From assembly GCF_013155385.1 (NCBI RefSeq), contig NZ_JABJUQ010000007.1, positions 1,842,001 through 1,906,000 on the forward strand: a DNA stretch of 64,000 nt, written 5' to 3'. The stretch is from Bacillus sp. WMMC1349. Its GTDB lineage: Bacteria; Bacillota; Bacilli; Bacillales; Bacillaceae. The position numbers were made by a program, and so were the translations under genes. The notes below the pieces were generated by a model. The model saw nothing but the letters and a program-made list of their open reading frames with translations. It had not been told where the DNA came from and searched no databases. Positions 18,681 to 27,475 of this stretch are shown here, piece after piece; position 1 is the first letter of the stretch, and every line of letters starts with the position of its first letter.

Positions 18681-20093
18681 ATGGAAGAAATTTTAACCAA
18701 TATTATCAATATTCCCAGCAAATTCATATGGACTTATTTAGTTTATATTTTAATTGGAATAGGTCTATATTTTACTTTTAAACTTAGATTTGTACAGTTT
18801 CGTTATTTTATTGAGATGTTTAGAGTTATCGGCAGAAAAGAAGAAAAGGGAGAAGGCGTTTCATCTTTACAAGCTTTTTTTGTTTCTGCAGCTTCACGGG
18901 TGGGAACAGCAAACCTCACTGGTGTAGCTATTGCTATTGCTACAGGAGGACCTGGAGCGGTTTTCTGGATGTGGGTGGTTGCTTTTGTCGGAATGGCGAC
19001 GAGCTTTGTTGAGAGCACGCTTGCTCAAGTCTACAAGATAAAATATCGTGATCACTTTCGCGGTGGGCCTGCCTATTACATAGAACGAGCACTTGGCGCT
19101 AGATGGTTTGGGATCATTTTTGCCGTATTTATTACAATCTCATTCGGTTTAATCTTTAATGCTGTGCAAGCCAATACGATCGTCGGTTCTGTGGAAGGCG
19201 CTTTTCATCTGAATAAAATAACGGTAGGGATCGTACTTGCCGTATTAACAGGCTTTATTATTTTTGGCGGTTTGAAACGGGTCGTAGCTGTCACACAATT
19301 AGTTGTTCCTATTATGGCGATACTTTATCTTGCCATTGCATTCTACGTCATGATCACTAATATATCAGAGTTACCAAATATCATGATGATTATTATTAAA
19401 AATGCTTTCGGTATTGAGCAGATTGCAGGCGGTACACTGGGACAAATTATTATTATCGGTGCACAGCGTGGACTGTTTTCAAATGAAGCTGGTATGGGAA
19501 GTGCTCCGAATGCAGCTGCAACTGCCAATGTATCTCACCCGGCTAAACAAGGTTTTATTCAAACATTAGGTGTATTTTTCGATACGATTATGATTTGTAG
19601 TGCAACGGCATTTATGATCTTACTGTATAATTTGACGCCTGGGGAAAAACTTGACGGTATTCAAATTACCCAAGCTGCGTTGCAACATCATATCGGAAGC
19701 TGGGCACCTGCTTTTGTTGCTGTGGCTATTTTCTTGTTTGCCTTCAGTTCAATTGTCGGAAACTATTACTATGGGGAAACGAATATTGAATTTATTAAAA
19801 CAAGTAAGAGCGCACTAACTCTTTATCGTGTAGCTGTCGTTGGCATGGTTATTTTCGGCTCTGTATCTGGTTTTAAACTTGTTTGGGACATGGCGGATTT
19901 ATTCATGGGATTGTTGGTCATCATTAACCTGATTGCAATTGTCCTTCTTTCAGGAATCGCTAGCAAAGTCTTGAAAGACTATACTGTTCAGCTTAAAGAC
20001 GGAAAGAATCCGGTCTTTAAAGCAAGTTCAATTCCGGGATTAAAGAATACCGAAGCATGGGAAGACGACAAAGAAACATTAAAATCAAAATAA
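18681..20093 (+). CDS. alsT: sodium/amino acid symporter AlsT
   Basis: A 470-residue integral membrane protein of the alanine or glycine:cation symporter family, with about ten or eleven membrane helices. The family signature is seen in VGTANLTGVAIAIATGGPGA and VFWMWVVAFVGMATSFVE, with the later GLFSNEAGMGSAPNAAATA motif. AGGAGGG precedes the ATG. In B. subtilis AlsT is reported to carry glutamine, but the sequence alone does not fix the substrate. Followed by a terminator. Confidence 0.92.
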   Translation: MEEILTNIINIPSKFIWTYLVYILIGIGLYFTFKLRFVQFRYFIEMFRVIGRKEEKGEGVSSLQAFFVSAASRVGTANLTGVAIAIATGGPGAVFWMWVVAFVGMATSFVESTLAQVYKIKYRDHFRGGPAYYIERALGARWFGIIFAVFITISFGLIFNAVQANTIVGSVEGAFHLNKITVGIVLAVLTGFIIFGGLKRVVAVTQLVVPIMAILYLAIAFYVMITNISELPNIMMIIIKNAFGIEQIAGGTLGQIIIIGAQRGLFSNEAGMGSAPNAAATANVSHPAKQGFIQTLGVFFDTIMICSATAFMILLYNLTPGEKLDGIQITQAALQHHIGSWAPAFVAVAIFLFAFSSIVGNYYYGETNIEFIKTSKSALTLYRVAVVGMVIFGSVSGFKLVWDMADLFMGLLVIINLIAIVLLSGIASKVLKDYTVQLKDGKNPVFKASSIPGLKNTEAWEDDKETLKSK

Positions 20094-20113
20094 ATGATAA
20101 TTTGCATGACATC

Positions 20114-20155
20114 AGACTGCCCGAGAAAAAACATCTCCCGGCAGTCTTTTTTTTA
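20114..20155 (+). terminator. alsT terminator
   Basis: A hairpin of AGACTGCC..GAGA pairing with TCTC..GGCAGTCT with a small bulge, followed by eight T. Confidence 0.85.
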
Positions 20156-20170
20156 AAGACGCCACACACA

Positions 20171-20212
20171 AAAAAGCTTGTAGAAAAGTTTGGCTTTCTC
20201 TACAAGCTTTTT
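20171..20212 (-). terminator. terminator of the repeat protein gene
   Basis: AAAAAGCTTGTAGA pairs with its complement across an 8-nt loop with a 2-nt bulge. On the minus strand it follows the stop at 20216 and ends in a T-run. Confidence 0.75.
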
Positions 20213-20215
20213 ATG

Positions 20216-20686
20216 TTACGCTTGGCAGCTGAAAGAATTAATTTCTTTCAGGGCAATGCCAGAGTAGATCCAGCGATACTGGCTTGGTATCCATCTGTAT
20301 CCGGCGATGGAATAACGGCCAACAAAAATAGGGTAGAACCAGAATCGTCTGCCATTTCTCAACCGGATGTACGTATAGCGATACAAGCATCTTCTAATTC
20401 CTTCTGGATCAACGGCATAAAGGGAGACACCGCTGTCTTGTGGCAATTGGCTTGGCGGCGGACCTGGTGGAAACTGTTGTTGTGGTCCACCGGCTCCAGA
20501 AGGCGGACCTGGTGGAAACTGTTGTTGTGGTCCACCCACTCCAGAGGGCGAACCTGGCGGAAACTGTTGTTGTGGTCCACCCACTCCAGAAGGCGGACCT
20601 GGCGGAAATTGCGGCTGTGTGGGAGGTAGACCAGGTTGAATCTGTTGCCGATATGGATCAGATATCGATGAATAGTAAGGATACAA
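20216..20686 (-). CDS. Pro/Gly/Gln repeat protein, probably surface or spore-coat
   Basis: About 156 residues: an N-terminal YPYYSS..DPYRQQ segment, then three near-perfect 15-residue repeats of the type PPGPPSGVGGPQQQF plus a partial fourth, and a C-terminal aromatic/basic domain rich in Tyr, Trp and Arg (RNGRRFWFYP, YRWIPSQYRWIYSG). A longer frame upstream runs into a repeat element, so I choose the TTG at 20686, which has GGAGAGGAG 8 nt before it; ATG 20722 is an alternative. No signal peptide is seen. Composition resembles Bacillus coat or exosporium proteins; function inferred only weakly. Confidence 0.65.
   Translation of the reverse strand: MYPYYSSISDPYRQQIQPGLPPTQPQFPPGPPSGVGGPQQQFPPGSPSGVGGPQQQFPPGPPSGAGGPQQQFPPGPPPSQLPQDSGVSLYAVDPEGIRRCLYRYTYIRLRNGRRFWFYPIFVGRYSIAGYRWIPSQYRWIYSGIALKEINSFSCQA
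20461..20606. repeat. 45-bp tandem repeat inside the Pro/Gly protein
   Basis: Three full units and part of a fourth start at 20461, 20506, 20551 and 20596, period exactly 45 bp (15 codons), differing by a few substitutions. Such arrays commonly vary in copy number between strains. Confidence 0.9.
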
Positions 20687-20761
20687 TATCAAAACTCCTC
20701 TCCAATTCGTTTGCTTTATCATATGTTGAAGAAGAGTAATGGGAGCTTGCCTATTAAAAAG

Positions 20762-20925
20762 GAGCAGTCTAAAAAGTCCTTTTTCAACATCAATCAGGGG
20801 GAATTGCGAGACTCCTGCGGAAACAGCGAGCCAGGCGAGACCCAAGAGGAGGCTCGCGGATCGCCCGCGGAAAGCGAGCAAATTCCCCAATTTTTATTCA
20901 TCCACATGACTTTAAGGACAGCCCC
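20762..20925 (+). repeat. GC-rich hairpin repeat, copy B
   Basis: Reads GGGGGAATTGCGAGACTCC, CTGCGGAAACAGCGAGCCAG, then GAGGCTCGCGGATCGCCCGC, CGGAAAGCGAGCAAATTCCC. The ends GGGGGAATT/AATTCCCC pair, with internal stems. It lies between the repeat protein gene and narI and is in the same orientation as copy C. Confidence 0.88.
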
Positions 20926-20929
20926 AAGA

Positions 20930-21616
20930 TTAAATATTTTTGCGGTTTGAGTGTTTCCGATATACAACATAACTTCTTGTCAAATATTTAATCGGCATGC
21001 TGAAGACATGAACAAGCCTTGTAAAAGGCCAAACCATGAAAATCACGTATCCCATGACGATATGGAGTTTAAACCAAATTGGCACTGTTGCCATAAGTGA
21101 AACATCCGGTTGGAACAAAAAAAGATGACGGAACCATGGTCCAATTGTTGTTCGATAGTCAAAGCCTTTTGAATCAATGTTTAAAAAGGTGGCTATTAAT
21201 CCTGTGATCATGACGAACAATAAACCGGCTAAACTAACAAAATCGCTGACAGAACTTGTTTTTCGAATCCGATTATCTGCTATTCTTCGATAAGTGAGAA
21301 TCATCAGTCCTGACAAAGCAACAATTCCAGCAGGCATTCCAAAACCGATCGCGATCTTGTGATAGATGTGTTCTGAGACACCCAATGCTTTGTAAAAGCT
21401 TTCTGGTATTAAAATACCCATAATATGTCCGCCAATGACAAAAATGATGCCCCAGTGAAAGAGACTGCTTCCAAGGGCTAGTTTCTTCTTTTCAAGCAGT
21501 TCACTCGACTTAGCCGTCCAGCCAAATTGATCATAATGGTAGCGATAAATATGACCTAAAATAAAAATCGTCAAGACAATGTAGGGGAGAACCCCCCAAA
21601 GAAAATGTTCGATCAT
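20930..21616 (-). CDS. narI: respiratory nitrate reductase gamma subunit
   Basis: NarI is the membrane cytochrome b that takes electrons from menaquinol and passes them to NarH. The 228-residue protein has five membrane helices. Histidines expected to bind the two b hemes are seen early (ILGHIYRYHYD, ..LFHWGIIFVIGGHI) and late (KLHIVMGYV, RLVHVFSMP). Its start overlaps the narJ stop by 4 nt. Last gene of narGHJI. Confidence 0.95.
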   Translation of the reverse strand: MIEHFLWGVLPYIVLTIFILGHIYRYHYDQFGWTAKSSELLEKKKLALGSSLFHWGIIFVIGGHIMGILIPESFYKALGVSEHIYHKIAIGFGMPAGIVALSGLMILTYRRIADNRIRKTSSVSDFVSLAGLLFVMITGLIATFLNIDSKGFDYRTTIGPWFRHLFLFQPDVSLMATVPIWFKLHIVMGYVIFMVWPFTRLVHVFSMPIKYLTRSYVVYRKHSNRKNI

Positions 21617-22155
21617 GGCTGTACAGTCCTTTCAACACCGATTTCTGCTAATATGCATAACAAACTATCCAATAGCGAGGTATAGATGCTTCCATTGGTG
21701 AACAGCTGTGATCTTAATTCTTCTAAGTTCCCGATGTATTTACTAAAAGTAGCATTGATATGATTATCATCGCTAATAGCAGCAAATTCGATCATAAGCG
21801 GGAGGTAATCTGGAAGTTCTTTGTCTGTCGGCTGAAAACCTGCTTTCTGATATAAATCCTTTAGCTGTAATAGTTCCATCCCACGTTCTCTTTGTTCTCC
21901 AGAATTAAAATAGGTGACATACAAATTTGTTTTTTTACCGAAGTCGAATGTGTATACATATGTTTCGATCAATTGTTCTGGAGAAAGATCAGCCGAATCT
22001 TTTAAAAATAGAAGCAGGTGATTTTTTACATGTTCATGCTCTATTTGACTGATGATTTCTTGCCACTCAGAATGTTGTTTTCTCCATTCTTCATCAGGAT
22101 AAGAAAGAAGATAGGAAAGGGCGGCGAAAACGGTTTGTTTTTCTGTTACTTCCAT
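21613..22155 (-). CDS. narJ: nitrate reductase assembly chaperone
   Basis: A 180-residue all-helical chaperone of the TorD/NarJ family that helps insert the molybdenum cofactor into NarG and is not part of the final enzyme. Typical N-terminal LSYLLSYPDEEWR and the later YVTYFNSGEQRERGMELLQLK are present. It starts 15 nt after narH and overlaps narI. Confidence 0.93.
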   Translation of the reverse strand: MEVTEKQTVFAALSYLLSYPDEEWRKQHSEWQEIISQIEHEHVKNHLLLFLKDSADLSPEQLIETYVYTFDFGKKTNLYVTYFNSGEQRERGMELLQLKDLYQKAGFQPTDKELPDYLPLMIEFAAISDDNHINATFSKYIGNLEELRSQLFTNGSIYTSLLDSLLCILAEIGVERTVQP

Positions 22156-22170
22156 TTTTGTTCACTCCCT

Positions 22171-23640
22171 TTAGAGATTTTGACAGCCACCGGGTCCTCC
22201 GGTAAACGATAATCCGCAGCTCCCTTGTTCCATATATAAGTCGGCTACATCTTCACGATGGGCACTCGGAATCACAAAACGGTCTTCATATTTTGCGATG
22301 GCTAATAAACGGTACATCTCCTCAATTTGTTTTTCTGTTAAGCCTAACTTTGTGATCAGTTGAGGATCCATCGTTTTGTTTGTTTGGTTTGCTCTCATAT
22401 AATGGCGCATCACAGACATTTTCTTTAATGTTTTTCTAATATGGGAAGTATCACCAGCTGTTAGTAACTGAGCCAAATATTCGATCGGAATTCGCATTTG
22501 ATCGATAGCTGGAAAAATATCTTCTGCAGATTGCCCACTGCCTTTTCCCTCAAACATGTTCATAATGGGGCTAAGTGGTGGAATATACCATACCATTGGC
22601 AATGTTCTGTATTCCGGATGCAGAGGCAGTGCGATTTTCCAATCGATTATCATTTTATAAATCGGTGATTTTTGTGCTGCTTCAATCCATTCTGCTGGAA
22701 TTCCTTGAGCTTTCGCTTGTTCTACAACATCTGGATCATGTGGATCTAGGAAAATATCAAGTTGAGAATGATAGAGATCTTTTTCATTTTCGACTGATGC
22801 TGCGGCTTCCACTTGATCAGCATCATAAAGCATGACACCAAGGTAGCGGATTCTGCCCACACACGTTTCAGAACAGATCGTAGGAAGTCCCGCTTCTAAA
22901 CGCGGAAAGCATAATGTGCATTTTTCTGCTTTGTTTGTCTGCCAGTTGAAGTACACCTTTTTATAAGGACAGGATGTGACACAGTGTCTCCATGACCGGC
23001 ATGCATTTTGATCAACTAAAACAATTCCGTCTTCTTCGCGTTTGTACATAGCTCCAGATGGGCAGGAAGAGACACATGGTGGATTGATGCAATGCTCGCA
23101 AATTCGAGGTAAATACATCATAAAGACATCTTCAAATTCAGTTTTAATTGATTCTTCCATTTTTTTTACGTTCGGGTCTTCAAGACCTGTTACATGACCA
23201 CCGGCTAAATCGTCTTCCCAGTTTGGACCCCATTCTAGGTTCATGAAGTCTCCTGTAATAGAAGACTTCGGTCGAGCAACAGGCTGATGTTTTTTTTCTG
23301 GACTGTTTGTTAATGTTTCATAATCATAGTTCCAAGGTTCATAGTAATCATCGATTGTCGGCTGGTAAGGATTATAAAATAAATTCATCAGTCGGGTTGT
23401 TTTTGCACCTGATTTTAGTTGCAACTTTCCATTTTTAAGCCGCCAGCCGCCTTTATATTTTTCTTGGTCTTCCCATTGTTTTGGGTAACCGATACCCGGT
23501 TTTGTTTCAACATTGTTAAAGTACATATATTCTGCACCAGGTCGATTTGTCCAAGTGTTTTTACATGTGACACTGCATGTATGACAGCCGATGCATTTAT
23601 CAAGGTTCATGACCATTCCAATCTGTGCCTTAATCTTCAA
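22171..23640 (-). CDS. narH: respiratory nitrate reductase beta subunit
   Basis: NarH carries the chain of iron-sulfur clusters linking NarI to NarG. The 489-residue protein has four cysteine groups: CIGCHTCSVTCKNTW near residue 16, CEHCINPPCVSSCPSGA, CRSWRHCVTSCPYKK with the Trp that marks the [3Fe-4S] site, and CTLCFPRLEAGLPTICSETC. It begins with TTG inside the end of narG (11-nt overlap), with AAGGAGGTCGA upstream, so translation is coupled. Confidence 0.96.
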   Translation of the reverse strand: MKIKAQIGMVMNLDKCIGCHTCSVTCKNTWTNRPGAEYMYFNNVETKPGIGYPKQWEDQEKYKGGWRLKNGKLQLKSGAKTTRLMNLFYNPYQPTIDDYYEPWNYDYETLTNSPEKKHQPVARPKSSITGDFMNLEWGPNWEDDLAGGHVTGLEDPNVKKMEESIKTEFEDVFMMYLPRICEHCINPPCVSSCPSGAMYKREEDGIVLVDQNACRSWRHCVTSCPYKKVYFNWQTNKAEKCTLCFPRLEAGLPTICSETCVGRIRYLGVMLYDADQVEAAASVENEKDLYHSQLDIFLDPHDPDVVEQAKAQGIPAEWIEAAQKSPIYKMIIDWKIALPLHPEYRTLPMVWYIPPLSPIMNMFEGKGSGQSAEDIFPAIDQMRIPIEYLAQLLTAGDTSHIRKTLKKMSVMRHYMRANQTNKTMDPQLITKLGLTEKQIEEMYRLLAIAKYEDRFVIPSAHREDVADLYMEQGSCGLSFTGGPGGCQNL

Positions 23641-26600
23641 GCCAATCGACCTCCTTCAATTTTCTAATCACGACATTGAGGTCGCGCTGATTTCCTGTTG
23701 GTCCGTAATAATTAAATCCATAACTTAATTGTCCATAACCGCCGATCATTTGTGTCGGTTTTACATGGATACGGGTAGGGCTGTTATGTGTTCCGCCGCG
23801 GTTGTTCGTCAGTTTAGTACCCGGAACATTGATATGCCGGTCTTGAGCATGGTGCATAAATGCCATTCCTTTCGGGATCCGGTGTGAGACAACGGCACGA
23901 GCAACAACGACTCCATTTCGATTGAAACACTCAATCCAATCATTGTCTTTGATATCTGTTTCTTCTGCATCATCTTTATTCATCCAGACTGTCGGACCGC
24001 CTCTAAACAGTGTGAGCATTGGCAAAGAATCAAAGTACATGCTATGGATTGACCATTTATTATGCGGTGTTAAATAGTTCAAAACAATTTCTTTTCCTTC
24101 TTGGTCAGGACGTTTGTTTAAGAAGGGACGATGCTGTAAGATGGGTTTAAATGTTGCCATGTTTTCCCCGAACTCCATCATTAATTCATGATCAAGATAA
24201 AAAGATTGTCTACCTGTTAACGTTCTCCATGGAATGAGCTTTTCAACGTTTGTTGTAAATGGAGAATAACGACGACCGCCTTTTTCTGAACCGCTGAAAG
24301 CAGGGGAGGTAATCACTGTTTTCGGCTGGGCTGATATTTGTTCAAATGTAAAACATTCTTCTTCCCGTTCTTCAGCTAAATCTTTCAATTCGAGATTTGT
24401 TATCTTTTCAAGCGATTCCCATGCTTTAACTGCTACTTTACCATTTGAAGTCGAAGATAAAGTTAAAATGGCTTCTGACACCTGTTTGGCATCATTGATC
24501 ATCGGACAGCCTTTTGCTATCGTATCTTCTGTAACTTCACCAAGCGTTTTTTTGAGTGTATTGTATTCTTTTTCAGCAGACCATGTCATGCCTTTGATTC
24601 CAAAAGGCTGTTTGCTGACATTCGGTCCAAGTGATGTCATTTTATTAAAAATCTGCTTATAATCTCGTTCAACAACATGAATTTGCGGCATTGTTTTTCC
24701 CGGAATCGCAGCACATTCTCCTTTGCTCCAATCTCGGATTTTCCCGAGCGGCTGTGCCAATTCTTGTGGCGTATCATGGAGAAGGGGGGTTGCGACTGCT
24801 TCCTTAATCGGTTCCATGTCAACTTCTTCAGCTAAATCGGAAACGGCTTTGGCTAAAGCTTTGAATATATCCCAATCAGATTTTGATTCCCATGGTGCCG
24901 AAATGGCCGGGTTAAACGGATGGATAAATGGATGCATATCTGTACTGCTGAGATCGTGTTTTTCGTACCAAGTAGCCGCAGGCAACACGATATCAGAGTA
25001 TAAAGCGGTCCCTGCCATCCGAAAGTCAAGGTTGATTAATAAATCAAGTTTGCCCTCTGGTGCCTTGTTACGCCAAGTAATCTCTTCTGGGCGAATGCTG
25101 TCTTGGTCATCATTCATTAATCCATTTGTTGTCCCTAGCAGATGTTTAAGAAAATATTCATGACCTTTTCCAGAACTTGAAATTAAATTGGCTCTCCAAA
25201 CGAACAGGTTTCTTGGAAAGTTCTGTTCATTGTCCGGGTCTTCAATAGCAAATTTGAGGTTTCTTTTTTCCAGTTGTTTGGCGATATATGTGCCAACTTC
25301 TTCACCTGCTTGGGTTGCGTCTTTATATAAATCAATACCGTTTTTCTCAAATGTCGGATAAGAGGGAAGCCATCCCAGTCTTGCTGCAAGTACATTATAA
25401 TCGGCATGGTGACTATACCGAGCTGTTTTCGTAATTGGAGAAGCAAGACCGTCAAGCGGTTGGTCTTCATAACGCCACTGATCAGTTGCGAAATAGAAGA
25501 AAGAAGTGCCGTTTTGTAATTTAGCTGGACCTCCCCAGTCTTTTGCTGTAGCAATGGTCTGCCATCCTTCAGCAGGGCGGAGCTTTTCCTGTCCGACATA
25601 ATGAGCCCAACCACCACCATTGACTCCTTGTGCACCGACGAGTAAAACGAGATTTAGTACTGCCCGATAAATTGTGTCTGAATTAAACCAATGATTAATA
25701 CCAGCACCAACAATAATCATCGAGCGTCCATCAGTGTCAATTGCATTTTGCGCAAATTCTTTCGCGATTTTGATCACCATCTCACGTTTGATGCCTGTGA
25801 TCGGTTCTTGCCAAGCAGGTGTAAATGGTTCTGGATCATCAAAAGATTGGGGTGTCTGTCCGCCAATCCCCCGGTTGACACCGTAGTTTGCTAAAGTCAG
25901 GTCAAATACGGTTGAAATATAAACTTCTTCACCGTTCAAGATCACCTTTTTTATTGGCAGCGGTCTTTCAAACACTTGATTTCCTTCATGTGAGAAATAA
26001 GGGATTTTAACCGTACCAATCATATCTTCATTGCCCAGCATGGAAAGCCGAGGTGTGATTTGCTCTTCTGTTTCTTCATCAATCATACGTAAATTCCATT
26101 TACCTTGACCGTCCCAGCGCGAACCCATTGTACCTTGAGGAATCGCAACATGATCTGTTGTTTCATCCCAGACAGCAGGTTTCCACTGATCGTGTTTTGT
26201 ACTGCGGCCGATATCTTTCGCATGGAGGAATCGTCCGGCGGTAAATTGTCCATCTTCTTTGTTTAATGTCACTAAAAATGGAAAATCCGTATATTGTTTT
26301 GCATAATCAATAAAGCGCTCTGTTGTTTGATTGACATAATACTCTTGAAGGATGACATGACCCATTGCCATTGCTAGTGCGCCATCTGTTCCTTGGCGAA
26401 TGCTCAGCCAATCATCAGAGAACTTCGTGGATTCTGCGAAATCAGGGCTGATAGAAATGACTTTTGTTCCTTTATAACGAGCTTCAGCCAAAAAGTGTGC
26501 ATCAGGTGTTCTTGTGAGTGGAACATTTGAACCCCATGTCATGATATATCCGGAGTTGTACCAATCACTGCTTTCTGGTACATCTGTTTGATCGCCCCAA

Positions 26601-27304
26601 ATTTGTGGAGAAGCGGGAGGGAGGTCGGCATACCAGTCATAGAAGCTTAACATCGGTCCACCGATCAGTGACATAAATCGTGAACCTGCTGCATGGCTGA
26701 CCATTGACATGGCTGGAATCGGTGAAAAACCAACATTTCGATCTGGCCCGTATTTTAGAACTGTGTAGAGAAGGGAGGCAGAGATTAGTTTCAATACTTC
26801 GCTCCATTCGGCACGGACGAATCCGCCTTTACCTCGTGCTTGTTTATAAGCTTTTGCTTTTTCAGGGTTTTCGATAATTGATTTCCAAGCATCTAACGGG
26901 TTTTTAGTGACGCTCAAAGCCTCGCGCCACATCTTGATGAGAATTCCACGGACATATGGGTATTTCACACGCAGCGGACTGTATATATACCAAGAAAAGC
27001 TAGCACCCCTTGGACAACCGCGCGGTTCAAAATCAGGCATATCAGGTCCTGTTGAAGGATAGTCAAGGCGTTGACCTTCCCAAGTAACAATTCCATTTTT
27101 CACATAAATATTCCAGCTGCAAGACCCCGTACAATTTACCCCATGGGTGGAACGAATCACTTTATCATGTTGCCATCTGTTTCTGTATACATCTTCCCAA
27201 TCCCGATCTTCATAAGAAGTCTGACTGTGATGATTTGCATGATATTCTATAGGAGAAAAGTAATTTAACCGTCTCAAAATCGGACTATTTTTCTTTTTTC
27301 TCAT
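23630..27304 (-). CDS. narG: respiratory nitrate reductase alpha subunit
   Basis: NarG reduces nitrate to nitrite at a bis-MGD molybdenum site on the cytoplasmic face. The 1224-residue protein has the N-terminal HGVNCTGSCSW (His plus Cys ligands of FS0) and, further on, CPRGASFSWY, then YIMTWGSNVPLTRTPDAHF typical of NarG. Only a short basic RKKK..RR start is present, without a complete twin-arginine signal, as expected for Gram-positive NarG. First gene of narGHJI, with a Fnr-type box upstream. Confidence 0.96.
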   Translation of the reverse strand: MRKKKNSPILRRLNYFSPIEYHANHHSQTSYEDRDWEDVYRNRWQHDKVIRSTHGVNCTGSCSWNIYVKNGIVTWEGQRLDYPSTGPDMPDFEPRGCPRGASFSWYIYSPLRVKYPYVRGILIKMWREALSVTKNPLDAWKSIIENPEKAKAYKQARGKGGFVRAEWSEVLKLISASLLYTVLKYGPDRNVGFSPIPAMSMVSHAAGSRFMSLIGGPMLSFYDWYADLPPASPQIWGDQTDVPESSDWYNSGYIMTWGSNVPLTRTPDAHFLAEARYKGTKVISISPDFAESTKFSDDWLSIRQGTDGALAMAMGHVILQEYYVNQTTERFIDYAKQYTDFPFLVTLNKEDGQFTAGRFLHAKDIGRSTKHDQWKPAVWDETTDHVAIPQGTMGSRWDGQGKWNLRMIDEETEEQITPRLSMLGNEDMIGTVKIPYFSHEGNQVFERPLPIKKVILNGEEVYISTVFDLTLANYGVNRGIGGQTPQSFDDPEPFTPAWQEPITGIKREMVIKIAKEFAQNAIDTDGRSMIIVGAGINHWFNSDTIYRAVLNLVLLVGAQGVNGGGWAHYVGQEKLRPAEGWQTIATAKDWGGPAKLQNGTSFFYFATDQWRYEDQPLDGLASPITKTARYSHHADYNVLAARLGWLPSYPTFEKNGIDLYKDATQAGEEVGTYIAKQLEKRNLKFAIEDPDNEQNFPRNLFVWRANLISSSGKGHEYFLKHLLGTTNGLMNDDQDSIRPEEITWRNKAPEGKLDLLINLDFRMAGTALYSDIVLPAATWYEKHDLSSTDMHPFIHPFNPAISAPWESKSDWDIFKALAKAVSDLAEEVDMEPIKEAVATPLLHDTPQELAQPLGKIRDWSKGECAAIPGKTMPQIHVVERDYKQIFNKMTSLGPNVSKQPFGIKGMTWSAEKEYNTLKKTLGEVTEDTIAKGCPMINDAKQVSEAILTLSSTSNGKVAVKAWESLEKITNLELKDLAEEREEECFTFEQISAQPKTVITSPAFSGSEKGGRRYSPFTTNVEKLIPWRTLTGRQSFYLDHELMMEFGENMATFKPILQHRPFLNKRPDQEGKEIVLNYLTPHNKWSIHSMYFDSLPMLTLFRGGPTVWMNKDDAEETDIKDNDWIECFNRNGVVVARAVVSHRIPKGMAFMHHAQDRHINVPGTKLTNNRGGTHNSPTRIHVKPTQMIGGYGQLSYGFNYYGPTGNQRDLNVVIRKLKEVDWLED

Positions 27305-27342
27305 GGTTGTTTCACTCCTTTAGTTCAGGTGATGATACCCTC

Positions 27343-27385
27343 ACTATATACTGAGAAAAACCAGTACCTTGTTAACTTTGTCACA
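27343..27385 (-). promoter_or_regulatory. Fnr-type promoter of narGHJI
   Basis: On the minus strand TGTGA-N6-TAACA (27370-27385, one mismatch to TGTGA-N6-TCACA) is followed 21 nt later by TATAGT (27343-27348). This places the box centre near -41.5. Confidence 0.7.
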
Positions 27386-27429
27386 TCATTCATGCGTTTC
27401 ACATTTTTGTCACAATTTCATTTCCATGA

Positions 27430-27470
27430 AAAACAGCCTGATTCAAACTAACTAGGAATCAGGCTGTTTT
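27430..27470 (-). terminator. terminator of the DUF438 gene
   Basis: A perfect 15-bp stem (AAAACAGCCTGATTC / GAATCAGGCTGTTTT) with an 11-nt loop, just after the minus-strand stop at 27476; it separates that operon from the narG promoter. Confidence 0.9.
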
Positions 27471-27475
27471 GCTAC

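Noticed and set aside
20687..20890. N-terminal extension of the Pro/Gly repeat protein
   Set aside because: The extension is translated from repeat copy B and the intergenic region. The proper Shine-Dalgarno lies before the TTG at 20686.
27386..27415. Further TCACA half-sites upstream of narG
   Set aside because: They are direct or poorly paired; only 27370-27385 forms a palindrome with a -10 at the correct distance.
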